Assembly (NCBI RefSeq): GCF_050624435.1
Contig: NC_134547.1
Coordinates: 33,877,419 to 33,941,418, forward strand
DNA from: Tenrec ecaudatus
Lineage: Eukaryota; Chordata; Mammalia; Afrosoricida; Tenrecidae
Direction of reading: 5' to 3'
Length of the DNA stretch: 64,000 nt
The translations under genes were made by a program, and so were the position numbers. Position 1 is the first letter of the stretch, and the number at the start of each line of letters is the position of its first letter. Under the pieces are notes generated by a model that was given only the letters and a program-made list of their open reading frames with translations, did not search any database and was not told where the DNA came from. Below, piece by piece: positions 44,285-55,288 of the stretch.

Positions 44285-45595
44285 GAAAGAGAGACAGGGA
44301 ACAAGCTGAACCCCTGCATAGTGGGCAAGGAAATAGATGAACTGAGCTTAAGACACAGTCCTTCCTGGAGGTATAGATTGGGGGCCATTGGCATATTTAA
44401 AGCCTTGGAGGAGAATTCGCTCACCAGAAAGAGTGTGATAAGAACCAAAGAGGCTGGGGTGGAGCATCACCAGGTTTTAGGAATGGTCACTGGAGAATGA
44501 AGTTTTAAGGCTCCTGGATAGAAAGACAGAGTGAAGCCAGCAAAGCAGGCGATGATGTGACAGGAAACCCTGGAGCAGAGAAAGTCTGGCACAGAAGACC
44601 CAGCCCCGTGCTGCGGGGCATGGCTGAAAGAGCAGGGAGGTGTCTGAAGGCACGCTGGGAGAGACATTCTGGTGGTGTAGTGGAGAAGGCAGGCAGGATG
44701 TGATGAGATAGGAACCAGATAAGACTGGAATTCTTCAAGTTTGAAAGGGGTGTGCCTGTGAGGTGGAGTAAGGGCTCTCAGAGTGGAAGCACTTGAAACC
44801 CATTGAAGCCCCCCAAAAAGCCAGGGTGGGAGCAGGCAGGAGGAATGATCCTTGCTCAGGACAGGGTGCTCTGTCCTGAGATAACATCCAAGGGGGAAGA
44901 AGTGTACCTGCTCACAGGTGACTTTGAGGGTTGAAGGCAGAACGTTGAAGTGACTCCCATCTGGAGCCTCTACTCTGCTCCATGTTGCCTGTGGATTGGA
45001 AGTTGAGGTGACCCACTGAGTGTTATGGGGCAGTAAAAATTGCCTGGGAAGATGCAGGGAGGATGAATCAGTGGCCACAGAGAACAGTGCTCCGTCATCT
45101 CAGGGAGCTCAGACCTGAGGCTCAGCCAACATCACACGGCAGGTCTGGCTGAAGTAACGTTAGGGTGTGGCAGAGTGGATGTGACAGGAGACAGGGGTCA
45201 AGGAACGGGAATGCCTTAGTAAGAGATAGTTGGTGTGGCGGACCACAGACTCCGGGAAGGACGGGAAGGGAGAAAGTATCAGGGACTGCCGGGGGGATGA
45301 GTGGCGAGGGTGGGAGACGATAGTCTGAGAATGGCAAATCTGACGGAATGTTCCCGGGGAGGGGACCCCGCTGTTGCAGAGAGGGTCTGTTCACTGTAGC
45401 ACAAAGACAGAGGTGTCAGGTGGGGATGGCGGGCCACCCTCTGGGAGGACATGGTCACCCCGTGAGTGCTCAGAGCCTTCAGGAAGCTCTTCCTCTTCGG
45501 CTTGGGTGTCTGTGGTGTTTCTGACATGAACAGGCTCAGCTCCCCAGGACGAGCACTAGCAGGGTTTTCATGAACTGTCGCCTCAGGTGGAGTGT
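44285..45595. other. Unassigned 1.3-kb stretch with a 203-codon minus frame
   Basis: The longest open frame in the window (44467-45078, minus) lies here. It has no recognisable domain, and the plus strand is purine- and GGAG-rich, which depletes stops on the minus strand. The texture around 44340-44480 recalls old mammalian interspersed sequence, but I cannot name it. Confidence 0.4.
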
Positions 45596-45599
45596 GCAG

Positions 45600-45860
45600 T
45601 ACTTATTTTCTTATGACTGTTTGTAGATATAATTATGTCCTCACTATTCAGGAATTTATGTTCAGAAAATAATTACTATTGGATTAACGACATTGACGAT
45701 TGTTTAATTCTACAATCAACAGCGTTTGCACTTAAGCTGAGTTTCCTCCTTGTCGATCTGATGTGTCTATTACAATAAGCATTTCAACTCAATTAGCATC
45801 TCAGTAACAATCAAATTATCTTTAATATGATGTAATTACTTTTTTTTTATTAGGCTAAAC
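45600..45860. promoter_or_regulatory. Strongest candidate conserved noncoding block
   Basis: About 260 bp, repeat-free and AT-rich, with many TAAT/ATTA cores: 'GAAAATAATTACTATTGGAT', 'GACGATTGTTTAATTCTACA', 'ACAATAAGCATTTCAACTCA', 'ATTAGCATC', 'CAATCAAATTATC' and 'GATGTAATTAC'. It retains several CpGs in an AT-rich context, which suggests constraint. Function is inferred. Confidence 0.4.
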
Positions 45861-46189
45861 TAGAGATCCGGAGCTGTGGAAGTCTAGTGTAGCTTTGAGA
45901 AGTGATTAAAACAAACCCACAGGTCTTTGTAAATTCTGGATACATTTTCCAAAAGGCCTGCTGGTCCCAAAGAAAAACACATGTGCTTAATTCACTTCCT
46001 GCAGAAACCCCCTGACCATAGTCACCCTGCACTGTCCACTCTTCCCTTGCCACCTCCAGCCCTTACCTCTCCAGTGCCAGCTGCTTGGCTTCATGACATC
46101 CGCAAGCCAATCATGAGCAGACCTCACCGCTAGGCTGAACCACGAGGCTTGTCAATTCAAAGGTACATTCCTATGACGATCACTTGCAA
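45861..46189. other. Unassigned stretch
   Basis: Nothing recognised. Confidence 0.5.
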
Positions 46190-46385
46190 TAGTGAGTAAA
46201 ATGCAGCATTAGATTTAGGGGGTCCAAGTCTGATTCCCAGAACATTACTTAGGAGCAATAGGTAATTGAATCACGTGCCTCAGTTTTCCCATCCTTGAAA
46301 TGGGGATAGAAATTGTATCTGCCCTTATAGGGGTATTGTGATTTATATAAAGAGCTTAATGCACTGACTGAGATCTAGCCAGTGG
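46190..46385 (+). repeat. MIR, plus strand
   Basis: 'GGGGGTCCAAGTCTGATTCC', 'GTGCCTCAGTTTTCCCATCC', 'TTGAAATGGGGATAGAAATT' and 'GGTATTGTGATTTATATAAA' give the head, core and 3' part in order. Confidence 0.8.
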
Positions 46386-46404
46386 ATTTTCCATTCTTAC
46401 TTTC

Positions 46405-46612
46405 CTGGTTGCTACTCCTTGATTCAAACTCCTGGTGACCCCATGTGTGTCGGGATAGAAATGGGCTCCCTCCATTCTCCATGGCAGAGTCTCCAGAATC
46501 TCAGTGGCAGAGGAAATCACCAGGCCTCTCTCCTGAGCTGCCTCAGGGTGGACTTGAGCCTCCAATATTACAATTATTGTCTGTTAACTGTTCTCATGAC
46601 CCAAGGACCCCA
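46405..46612 (-). mobile_element. AfroSINE copy, minus strand
   Basis: 'AACTCCTGGTGACCCCATGT', 'GGACTTGAGCCTCC' and 'CTGTTAACTGTTCTCATGAC' are followed by '...CCAAGGACCCC'. It inserted directly after the MIR. Confidence 0.75.
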
Positions 46613-47256
46613 GTCAGTTTTTAATACATGCTAATGTTTACTCTGCATCAGGCATGATAGTCATGTTTTATACACAATCACTTAACGCCCCCTGCGATCC
46701 CAGGATCTTCTGAGTCAGAGATAGGCTGCTGCTTGGAACCTCTCTGAACCACCAACTGTACCTTCTCCTCCGTGATGTCTAGGCAGCACAAGTGTGGTCA
46801 TGGGGCTGCCATTTTATCAAACTACCCATTGGCTTAGTTTGACTTTGGAAAGTTACTTTTCATTCAAGCAACACATGAATAACAAATCCAAACAGCACAG
46901 ACAAGGAGGACATGGTGTTTTCCCTGCTTGGCTCCTCAAGTCCCTGTGTTTAAGAGCTCGGCCCCATCAGGGTCAAAGCAAAACAAAACTGAGATTATCT
47001 TCATGCGACTCTGGATTTCCTAGGCTGAGTTCCAGGCTAAGGAAGGCAAATGATGGCGACACAGATGCCTTCTGCCTCTGGGTGCCTGAGTGAAGCAGGT
47101 AGGGTGGGAGTGAGGACACCCGGGTTTTGAGCTAAGCCCTTCTCTGCACACTGCTCAGAACTGTCTCCTCCCTTCCCAGGTGGATTTTGTCTTCTCTTGC
47201 TTTGAGGCTGACCGCCATTTGCAAGAGTTATTGCCGCTCCTTTCCTTTTAGATTTG
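46613..47256. other. Unassigned stretch
   Basis: About 640 bp. Nothing recognised. Confidence 0.5.
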
Positions 47257-47760
47257 TGTGGTAGTTTTAGAATTGTCCATCTGAGAAGATTAAGAGTGAA
47301 GGGGTGGAGTCTAGTCTGTCAATTGGATCATAGCCAATGAGGCTTCGATGTGGGCATGGCCTTCTCCTGAGAATTCTGGGAAATCTGGTATTTCCTCCTT
47401 GGAGGTGGGAGACTCTCTGCTCACACCCTGGGAAACATAGCAGCTGACAAGACACATAGACCCACCCCGATGCAGAGACCCTTGCTAGCGCTGAGATGTT
47501 TCCAATGCCACTGGATCCGAAGACTTTCTGCCCACTGGCCTGTGATCTTCTACATTCGGCGTCATTGCATGTGTTTCATGAGTCTGAAGAGGACTTTATA
47601 GACTGGTATCAGACATATGGGCTAATATCGGACTTATGGACTTGATCTGGCCTAGGCTGGGATGTTTTCTCAATGTTCAATTGCTCTTGTATATAAATCT
47701 TTCTTATACACATATGAGTATCTCTATGAATTTGTTTCTCTAGTCTACCCTGACTAACAT
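47257..47760 (+). mobile_element. Solo LTR-like repeat (tenrec family), plus strand
   Basis: TGTGGTAGTT start and CTAACAT end. The order is 'GAGTGAAGGGGTGGAGTCTA', 'CATAGCCAATGAGGCTTCGA', 'ATTCTGGGAAATCTGGTATT', 'TTTCATGAGTCTGAAGAGGA' and a 3' end with 'GAATTTGTTTCTCTAGTC'. It is one of the cleanest full-length copies and has no 5S-like segment. Confidence 0.65.
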
Positions 47761-47879
47761 AATTTGCTTCAAGCTTCCTCCCCAAGAAAGGGCTAACCCT
47801 TCTGATAAGAGACTATCTACCCACATGCTCCACTTCCGGTGGGCACACAGTCGACTTTCCAGAAGGATGTGCCTGTTGG
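47761..47879. other. Unassigned short stretch
   Basis: Nothing recognised. Confidence 0.5.
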
Positions 47880-48110
47880 TTTGTTACCCCTTAGCTGTCC
47901 AGTCAGCTAACCATTGGGCATGTCATTATTCAAAGTTAAATTTAAATGAACTGAAAGTAAATAAGGTAAAAAAATCATCTTCTCGGTGGCACTGGCTACA
48001 TTTCACGTGGTCAATCTACACATACACGTAGCTAGTGCTGCCATATTGGATATCATGGGTATGGCCCCTTCCCATCATCTTAGAAAGCTCTATGAGACAG
48101 AGGAGACCTA
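47880..48110 (+). repeat. Old hAT-type relic
   Basis: 'CTACATTTCACGTGGTCAAT', 'ACGTAGCTAGTGCTGCCATA' and 'TTGGATATCATGGGTATGG' resemble a mammal-wide nonautonomous hAT element carrying a 'CACATGTGGCTAGTGGC' block. Name uncertain. Confidence 0.5.
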
Positions 48111-48944
48111 CAGAGGCCTGGCCAAGGATGTCCCACATCTTTGTCATGGGTTAGTCAGTTTCCTATCCTAAAAGACTACTCCTTTTTTGCATTACAACCA
48201 CTAAGAGTCTCTTTTGGGTCTATTATTTCAAGACATGAGAAATCTGTTGAGGTTCATGGAATTGTTTGATATTTTTCTTCATACTGACAATGGTTTACAT
48301 CTTTTAATTATTTGAACCAATCAATGTCATGTCAAATCATTACATTTTACGTTTTGAGTAGATGTGGTTTATTATATGCAAATCATGGTTCAAATACACT
48401 CTTTCCTCCCATCCCCACTTCCAAAAGTAAGACAATCCTTCCATTGGCGTATAGCACTACCTAAGCTATTGCCCACTAGAATTGACCCTGAAAATTCCAA
48501 ATCAGGTGGTGTGACTAACAGTAGTTCGTAACCTCTGGAAAGGGAAGGAGGGCATGTCCTCTGTTCTCTAATCAAAGCAAGGAGAGGGAAGCACTGCACC
48601 AACACCCCACACCCATCAGCACTGGCCAAACCTTGCCATTGGGGGACACAGTGCTGGGCACAGCAGAGACCTCAGGGCTGATCCAGGCCTGCGATCCAGA
48701 GCTTCCTTGTCAGAATTGGTGCTGGCATATTAATTCCAGGGGACAAGCTGTACAGTCCCTTGGAAGGCAGAACTGAATGTTGGGGAAGCTTCACAGAGAA
48801 AAGAATATGTAAGATGAGATTGAAGTATATTTCAAAAGGTAAGAGGGCATCAAGGCAAGAAGATAGCACAGAAACAGCAGTGTGGGAGTTGATGGGTGTG
48901 TGTGGAGAGAAATGGAAGGAAGAGTGGGTTACCAGTTTAAAAAA
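48111..48944. other. Unassigned stretch
   Basis: About 830 bp with no repeat or coding sequence recognised. Confidence 0.5.
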
Positions 48945-49142
48945 AACCCAAACTCAAACTCACTGCCAGTAAGTTCATTTGGGCTCACAGGAACCCCATA
49001 GGCCGAGGTACAAGTGCTCCTGTGAGTTTCCGTCACTCTAACTCTTTACAGGAGTAAAAAACCAGTCGTTCTCCCAGGTGGGTATATTTCTTGCCTTCCA
49101 TGACACAGAACTGGGGGTTTGATTCCTGCCCAAGGAACCTCG
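48945..49142 (-). mobile_element. AfroSINE copy, minus strand
   Basis: 'AACTCACTGCCAGTAAGTTC', 'CACAGGAACCCCATAGGCCG', 'CTCTTTACAGGAGTAAAAAA' and 'GGGGGTTTGATTCCTGCCCA' give the reversed body and head. Confidence 0.75.
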
Positions 49143-49169
49143 TGTGCAGCCATGTCTGTAGAGGCTTTT

Positions 49170-49363
49170 GTGAATCTGTGATGCTAAACAGATTTCAGCA
49201 GCGCTTCAGACTAAGACAGAGTAGGAATAAATTCTGGCAATCTGCTGCCCCCCCCCCCCAAAAATAATCAGCCAATAAAAATCCTGTGGATTTTAATGGT
49301 CCAATCCCATAGTGTAGGAGTTCTCCGTGAGTCAGAAGCCAGCAGCTAACAACACCAACAACA
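49170..49363 (+). mobile_element. RTE-leader-derived SINE fragment, plus strand
   Basis: 'TTTCAGCAGCGCTTCAGACT', 'AAGACAGAGTAGGAATAAAT' and 'AATCAGCCAATAAAAATCCT' match the 5' leader of RTE near 29840. A 'GTGAGTCAGAAGCCAGCAGC' region and a CAACACCAACAAC tail follow. It joins RTE 5' and 3' ends with no coding part, as an RTE-mobilised SINE would. A 13-base C run lies at about 49246. Confidence 0.65.
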
Positions 49364-49562
49364 TATGTGTGGATTTATGTATGTGTGCAAGAGAGAAATT
49401 TAAACTAGAATATGTGTATGGGTATATGTGTGTCAAAGTGTATGCATATGTGCGAGCGAGTGAGTGTATGTGTGTCTGTGTATTCACTGTGTGTATTAGG
49501 TGAGTATTTCTGTGTGTATGTATTTGTATCAGTGTAAGGTCGTACGTGTGTGTGTATGTGCT
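49364..49562 (+). repeat. Degenerate (TG)n/(TGTATG)n tract
   Basis: About 200 bp of TGTG, TATG and GAGTG units, broken by short non-repeat spacers. Confidence 0.75.
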
Positions 49563-49699
49563 AGGAAATAGGAGAAGTAGGAGAACAAAGTTACTTGGGT
49601 ATCAAGCAAATTTCCCATAGGGGAGCCCCAATGTGAACTATAAGTTGTATAAATTCACCAACCAGAAAATAACTGTGGTATTTTCAGGAAGAGACATCA

Positions 49700-49935
49700 C
49701 CAATTACCATAATGCCCCACATTTGTGAGGTATTTAGCACCTGTGCGAAGTGCTGGGTAAACTGTAAAGAAATCACCCCCCTGAACAGCCCTGCCAGGCA
49801 AATATCACTGCCGCATCCTTAGACTAGACAACTGGGGGTCCAGAGGGGAACGGGGCTGCCTAAGACCTCAAAGGCAGCCGTGAAGGGAGCGGGCCAGGTC
49901 TTTGACCCGAGCCTGCTGACTCCCAGCTCCTCCCA
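49700..49935 (-). repeat. MIR-family repeat, minus strand
   Basis: 'AGACTAGACAACTGGGGGTC', 'CAGAGGGGAACGGGGCTGCC', 'TAAGACCTCAAAGGCAGC' and 'GACCCGAGCCTGCTGACTCC' match the reversed MIR core and head. Confidence 0.65.
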
Positions 49936-50077
49936 GCGCTTAGCCCAGACATTAGACGCTGACTCTACTCAGCAGCTGCACCGCTCAGTCTTGGCTCTCA
50001 AAGAACATGCCCCCCCCCCCGCCTAGTCTGAATTCCCAACAGTTTTCAGCATTTGGTGTACAAAAAATCCACTAGAA

Positions 50078-50230
50078 GAGTGGTTCTCAACCTTCCTCAG
50101 CCCCAACCATAAAATTATTTTCATTGCTACTTTATAACTGTCATTTTGCCACTGTTATGAATTGGGTGATCCCCGTGAAAGGGTCATTTGACCCCCCAAA
50201 GGGGTCGGGACCCACAAGTTGAGAACCAAA
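50078..50230. mobile_element. SPIN-like nonautonomous hAT element
   Basis: Terminal inverted repeats: 'TGGTTCTCAACCTTCC' on the left (50081) and 'AAGTTGAGAACC' on the right (50216-50227). Between them are 'CCCCAACCATAAAATTATTT', 'TTTATAACTGTCATTTTGCC', 'CACTGTTATGAAT', 'GTGAAAGGGTCATTTGACCC' and 'CAAAGGGGTCGGGACCC'. This matches, from memory, SPIN_NA elements (about 200 bp; related to rodent URR1). At about 150 bp it has two internal deletions. SPIN is reported as horizontally transferred and present in tenrecs. Confidence 0.75.
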
Positions 50231-50264
50231 TGAAATGGAAGGTAATTAAGTAACAGTTACCAGG

Positions 50265-50350
50265 CCCTTTCCTAAACAATTCTTTTTGTCAAATTAGGCT
50301 CTGGAATCTGGAAATCTGCATTTTAAATGGCCCTGAGGTGATGGCACTGA
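50265..50350. repeat. MER5/MER20-type hAT scrap
   Basis: 'GGAAATCTGCATTTTAAATG' followed by 'CCCTGAGGTGATGGCACTGA' matches part of old hAT-Charlie elements. Confidence 0.45.
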
Positions 50351-51307
50351 GCTAGTCCTTGAACTTGACTTGTAAGAACACCAGTCTCTACTGCCATCAG
50401 TTTGACTTTTGCCAAAAAATGTACTGGGTAGGACTCCCTGACTACTGTTTATAGAATAGATCTTATGATATATAAACTCAGTTAATATGACCCTTCTAGC
50501 TAAAATTCTTTTTTGATATAATTCTGTATTCTATATCTGTAAATAGCTATAATCCTATTTTGGAGGGAGTGCTCTGCTATACTGTTGGACAGGATTAAGG
50601 TGGAGTTAAATTCTGACTTTAGTAGATGGTGGGGACCAAGTCACACCCTCTGTTTCTTTGAGAGTACCTTTAAGAGTATTTAACTAGACGGTGTGATTTA
50701 AGACACCATCCTTTGGTTTCCTGGGGGTTTGGACTGATACCAGAGGGGAAAAACTACATCTCTATCAACGCCATTCCTCTGTGTCTAGAGTCATTTTAGA
50801 CATGGGGCGAGTGCCCTGGATTATTGGAAGAGCACATTCTAGATCTCTGTCTGAAGTGGCAGAGGCCGAGATCAGAGCAGGGAGACCAGGGGTCAGAGCA
50901 AGAGTGTCATGCAAGCAAAGGCCAAGGCCCAGTGGCTGAGAGGTTGAGGAAAGGAGAGCGTCTTGGTTGCTGGTTGAGGAGAGTTGCCGCTGCGGACCAA
51001 TAACTGTGTCCTTACTGTTTGCTGATCTAGTCTCACGGTAGGCAATTAAATTTGCTACAGACCAGATTTAGTTGTAAGTATTTTTTTGAGTGCCGTGTGG
51101 TCATTGCAATAGATGACCACAGGCACAGAGTGTCCCGGGAGGAATAGTTTGTGTCAGAATAGGCACAGAAGGAAGGAGTGTGGAGGTCAGTCTGACACCT
51201 GCCCTGGGGGCATAGAAGAGCCAGAGAAGGTCAGATACAACCCTGTGCCATTTACTGCTCCCTATGGCCACAGGAGTGCAACATCGGTCACTAAAATAAG
51301 CACCTGA
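50351..51307. other. Unassigned 950-bp stretch
   Basis: Nothing recognised. Confidence 0.5.
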
Positions 51308-53556
51308 GCAAACTGGAACAGATCATCAATTGCCCATATGCAAGTGCAGGTTGAAGCCGAGGAAAGTTCAAACAAGTCCACACGAACCAAACTACAACTT
51401 TGAATATAAACTCAACTAAAACTCACTGCCATTGAGTCAGTGCTGGGTGAGAGACCGCTCTGTGGGTCTGAGACAGAAATCCCAGTCTTTGTCCCTCAGA
51501 GCTACTGATGATCTTGAACTACTGACCACATAGGTCGCAGCCCAACTTGTAACCACTACCCCACCAGGACTCCATAACTTTTGAGTCTATCCCACCCAAC
51601 TTTGGAGAACATCTCAAGAACAGCTTTGCTGCATCGAACCTTAATGACAGAGAGCCTGATGAGCTGTGGGAGGACATCAAGAGCATCTCACATGAAAAAG
51701 GAAACGGTCATTGAAAGTACAGGAAAGAATGAAAATATCAAAGTGGACAGAAATCAAGAAAAGACTCTGACATTTGCTCTTCATTGTAGAGTAGCTCAGG
51801 CCCATGGAAATAAGGATGAAGTCAAGGAAATGAACAAAAAATGTCAAAGGGAAGCTCAAGAAGACCAAGCATAATATGATAATGAAATGTGCCAAAAACA
51901 TATAGAGAGTTAGGAAATCACAAAAGGAGAGCACACTCAGCACATTGTAAACTGAAGGAACGCAAGAGAAAATCCAAGCCTCGAGTTGCACTATTGAAAA
52001 GTTCTTGGGAAACAATGGATGGCACAAAAAGCATCGAAGGAAGATGGAAAGAGCACACACAGAATCACTGTACCCAAAACCAGCCAACATTCGACCATTT
52101 CAAGGGGTAGCATATGAGCAAGAACAAATGGTATTAAAGGAGAAGTCCAAGCCTCACTGAAAGCGTTAGCGAAAAAGCAGGGGTCCAAGAACTGATGGGA
52201 TACCAAGTGAAACGTCTCCACACGCTGATGAAGCACTGAGAGCATGCACTTGTCGGGGCCAGAACATTTGGAAGACACCTACTAGGCCAACTGACTGGAA
52301 AAGTTCCATGTCTGTACCCATTCCAAATAAAGGTGACACAACAGAACACAAATCATACAACAATATCATTGATAGTGTATGTGAGTAAAAATGTGCTTAA
52401 GATCGTCTGCCAATGGTTGCAGCAGTGCAGTGCCAGGGAGCTGCCAGTGATTCAGGCCGGATTCAGAAGAGGATGTGGAACGAGGGATATCATTGCTGAT
52501 GCCAGGTGGTTCTTACCTTAAAGCAGAGAACACCAGAAAGATGTTTGCTTTGTTTTAATGACTATGCACGGCAGTTGGCTGTGTGAATTATAGCAAACTA
52601 TAGATACCCTTGAGAAGAGTGGGAAGGCCAGTCACTTCATTGCACTCATGCAGCACCTGCGCATGAAGTCCAGCGACAGTGTATGCGCAGATCGAAGCGA
52701 TAGTGCATGGTTTCAGTTCAGGAGAGGTATGTGTCAGGCGTCCATCTTCTCACCACACTTGCTCAATCTGTATGCTGAGCAAGTAGTTAGAGAGATTGGA
52801 CTACATGAAGCAGGATGCAGCATTGGGATTGGAAGAAGGCTTATTAATCACCTGTGACATGCGGATGATACCACCTTGCTTGATGAAAGTGAGAAAGACT
52901 TGAAGCATTCACTAATGAAGGTCAAGGATTTCAGCCTTCAATAGCGATAATGATTCAATGTAAAGAAGACCAAATATTCTCAAATTGGACTGGTAGGAAA
53001 TACCATGATAAATGGAGAAAAGGTTGAAGTTGTCAAGATTTTTGTGTTGCTTGGATCCACAATCAAAGCTCATGGAAGTAGAGGTCAAGGGATCAAAGGA
53101 CAAGTTGAATTAGGTATGTGTGTTGCCAACACCCCTTTAAGGTACTAGAAAGCAAGGATATGATTTTGAGAACTAATTTACACGTGACCCAAGCCAGGGA
53201 ATTTTCCATTGCCTCATATAAATGTGAAAGTTGAACTATGGACTGCTGAAAGGACAAACCAATCCGTCTCGGAAGAAGTATGGCCAGAGTGCTCCTTAAA
53301 GGCAAGGATGGCAAGACTTTGACATACTTTGGCTGTGTTGTCAAGAGAGACTGGTCCCTGGAGAATGGCAGCATGTTTAGTAAAGTAGAGGGACGGCCTC
53401 AAATAAGAAAGCCCTCAAGGAGATGGAATGACTCAGTAGCTCAGACATAGGAATGACGATGAAGATGGCGCTGGGCTGTGCAGTTCTGTTGTGCATAAGG
53501 CTGCTCTGGGTGGAACCAACCTGATGGCACCTAACAACAATAACAACAACAACACT
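51308..53556 (+). mobile_element. RTE (BovB-like) LINE, 5'-truncated, dead
   Basis: It begins within the coding region ('GAACAGATCATCAATTGCCC') and runs to the tail ('GGCACCTAACAACAATAACA'). Readable reverse transcriptase pieces include 'QAGFRRGCGTRDIIADARW' (52440-52520) and 'LLNLYAEQVVREIGLHEAG' (about 52750-52810). The YADD box is HADD, just after an in-frame stop near 52856. A SINE interrupts it at 51418-51573. There are many stops and frameshifts. Confidence 0.9.
51418..51573 (-). mobile_element. AfroSINE copy nested in RTE, minus strand
   Basis: 'ACTCACTGCCATTGAGTCAG', 'GATCTTGAACTACTGACCAC' and '...TAACCACTACCCCACCAGGA' give a reversed copy. RTE sequence flanks it, and 'AACTTTGAAT' on the left versus 'AACTTTTGAGT' on the right is a likely worn target-site duplication. 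Confidence 0.8.
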
Positions 53557-53560
53557 GGGT

Positions 53561-53984
53561 TAGTAATTGTGACACTCACTGTGATAGGATGTGCCTAGGT
53601 GGCGTGGTCTTGCTGACAGGACAGCAGAATTGTAGCTAAAGAGAAAAATGCAAGCAGCTTAAATGCAAGGGCACAACAAACGAGATGGAATAAATATCTC
53701 AGTGCGGATTCAGGCATTACTGTACAGTAAATAAGATGGGCTAGGGGTCCTAACTACTAGAGTCCTGACTCATCCTTCCTCAGCGTCTTGGTCCTAGGTT
53801 CTTTGGGTCCTCCAAACTTGGATTTTCCCGACTGGAAAGCAACCTAATGCGTGTACTGTGGCTCCACCAGAGCTGCTATGAAAATCCACCGTCAAGGAAA
53901 TTAAATGCTCAGGTAGAATGAATGCTATCATTTGTTGCGATACAATGGGAGCAGTGAAGGGGGCTTGAATTTGAAGTGTGAAGT
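53561..53984. other. Unassigned stretch
   Basis: About 420 bp. Nothing recognised. Confidence 0.5.
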
Positions 53985-54135
53985 CCTGTTTACAAATTCA
54001 TTCTGTCTTGTATCCACTGTGTGACCTTCAGCCACTTCTTTGAACTTGGGTCCCTTATTTGACTTCTTTAGAGCTTCTGGATCTTCATTAATGCAATGGG
54101 AAAAATGCTAACCATACTGAAATTAGTTAAGGCCT
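53985..54135 (+). repeat. MIR, plus strand, diverged
   Basis: 'CCACTGTGTGACCTTCAGCC' and 'ACTTCTTTGAACTTGGGTCC' followed by 'ATGCAATGGGAAAAATGCTA' fit the MIR core. Confidence 0.6.
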
Positions 54136-54281
54136 TGGATTTAGGAAACTGAAACCTATTGAGACTCACTGAAGTAAAAAAATACATTAGAATAAACAGA
54201 TGTATTCCACTGCATGCACTGGAAAGTAACCACCTGAGGACTCTGCGATGATCTTGGGCCTAGATCAGGAGCTGGCACAGG
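54136..54281. other. Unassigned short stretch
   Basis: Nothing recognised. Confidence 0.5.
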
Positions 54282-54705
54282 GTTGTGAGCTGCTATCGAT
54301 TCAGCGTCAACTCATAATAACCTTAAAAATGACAGAATGAAATGTTGCCTAGTCCTGTGATATCTTCATGATTGCTGGCATGCTTGAGTCCATTGTGGAA
54401 GCTTTTGTGTCGATCCAACGCATGTAAATGTTCTTTAATTTTCACTGACCAAAAAGGATGTTATTTTCCAGCAATTGGCCTTTCTGAATGACATCTACAG
54501 AGTAAGTGAACTATGTAATCTTTCTATCCTCGCTTCTAAGGAACATGCTGATGGCATTATCCTATGACTGATATGTCCGTTCTCCTGGCAGTCTGTAGAA
54601 TGTTCAAAATTATTTGCCCACATTGTGCTTCAAATGCATCAGTCCTATTCTCTCTCCCCTTTTCCTCGTCTAGTTTTTGAAGGCATATAAGAGCACATGG
54701 TCGAG
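54282..54705 (-). mobile_element. RTE 3' end, minus strand, diverged
   Basis: 'GATTCAGCGTCAACTCATAA', 'GAAATGTTGCCTAGTCCTGT', 'TATCCTCGCTTCTAAGGAAC' and 'TGCTTCAAATGCATCAGTCC' follow the reversed RTE order. Confidence 0.8.
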
Positions 54706-55288
54706 CCTGATAATATTGATTGAATAAATATTCCCCCAAGAAGAAAGTGGGGCCCATGAGACACGGGAGATGGGATTGAGAAAATAAGCAGAGAGCCTCT
54801 GTATCCAACTACTCCATCTCTTTCTCTTCAGCCTGTCTCATGGCTCATGACGTTTAAAGTACTCTATTTTTCCTATCCTCCGTTCTTTAAAGGCGAGCTT
54901 TTATGAGGTGTTTAACTGTTTCAGCAGGTTGTGGTCCTGTGGCTGGAGGAGAAGCTAGGTAGGCTGTAGGTGAAGAAGTGGTAGGTGGGTAGTCCCCAGA
55001 ATACCATGCTCAAGGGGAGTCCTGACTATATGATGTTCACCTTATCTTCTGACATTAATATGTAATGCCATGGTAGATGTAATGCTGCTCATATTTTCTT
55101 TTCCTGATTCTCAGAGACATGGGAATGAGAACTGGGTTCAAAGCTTAGAGTTATATATACTTGTAAGAATTTTGCAGTAGGGCAGTGGGATCCAGGGACC
55201 TGAGTCATCTCTCTTGGGAATTGCTGAAAAATATGCCCTTCTGTGCTCCTTGACTCATAGAAAGTCATATTGAAAGGGTCTCCAAACC
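54706..55288. other. Unassigned stretch
   Basis: About 580 bp. Nothing recognised. Confidence 0.5.
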
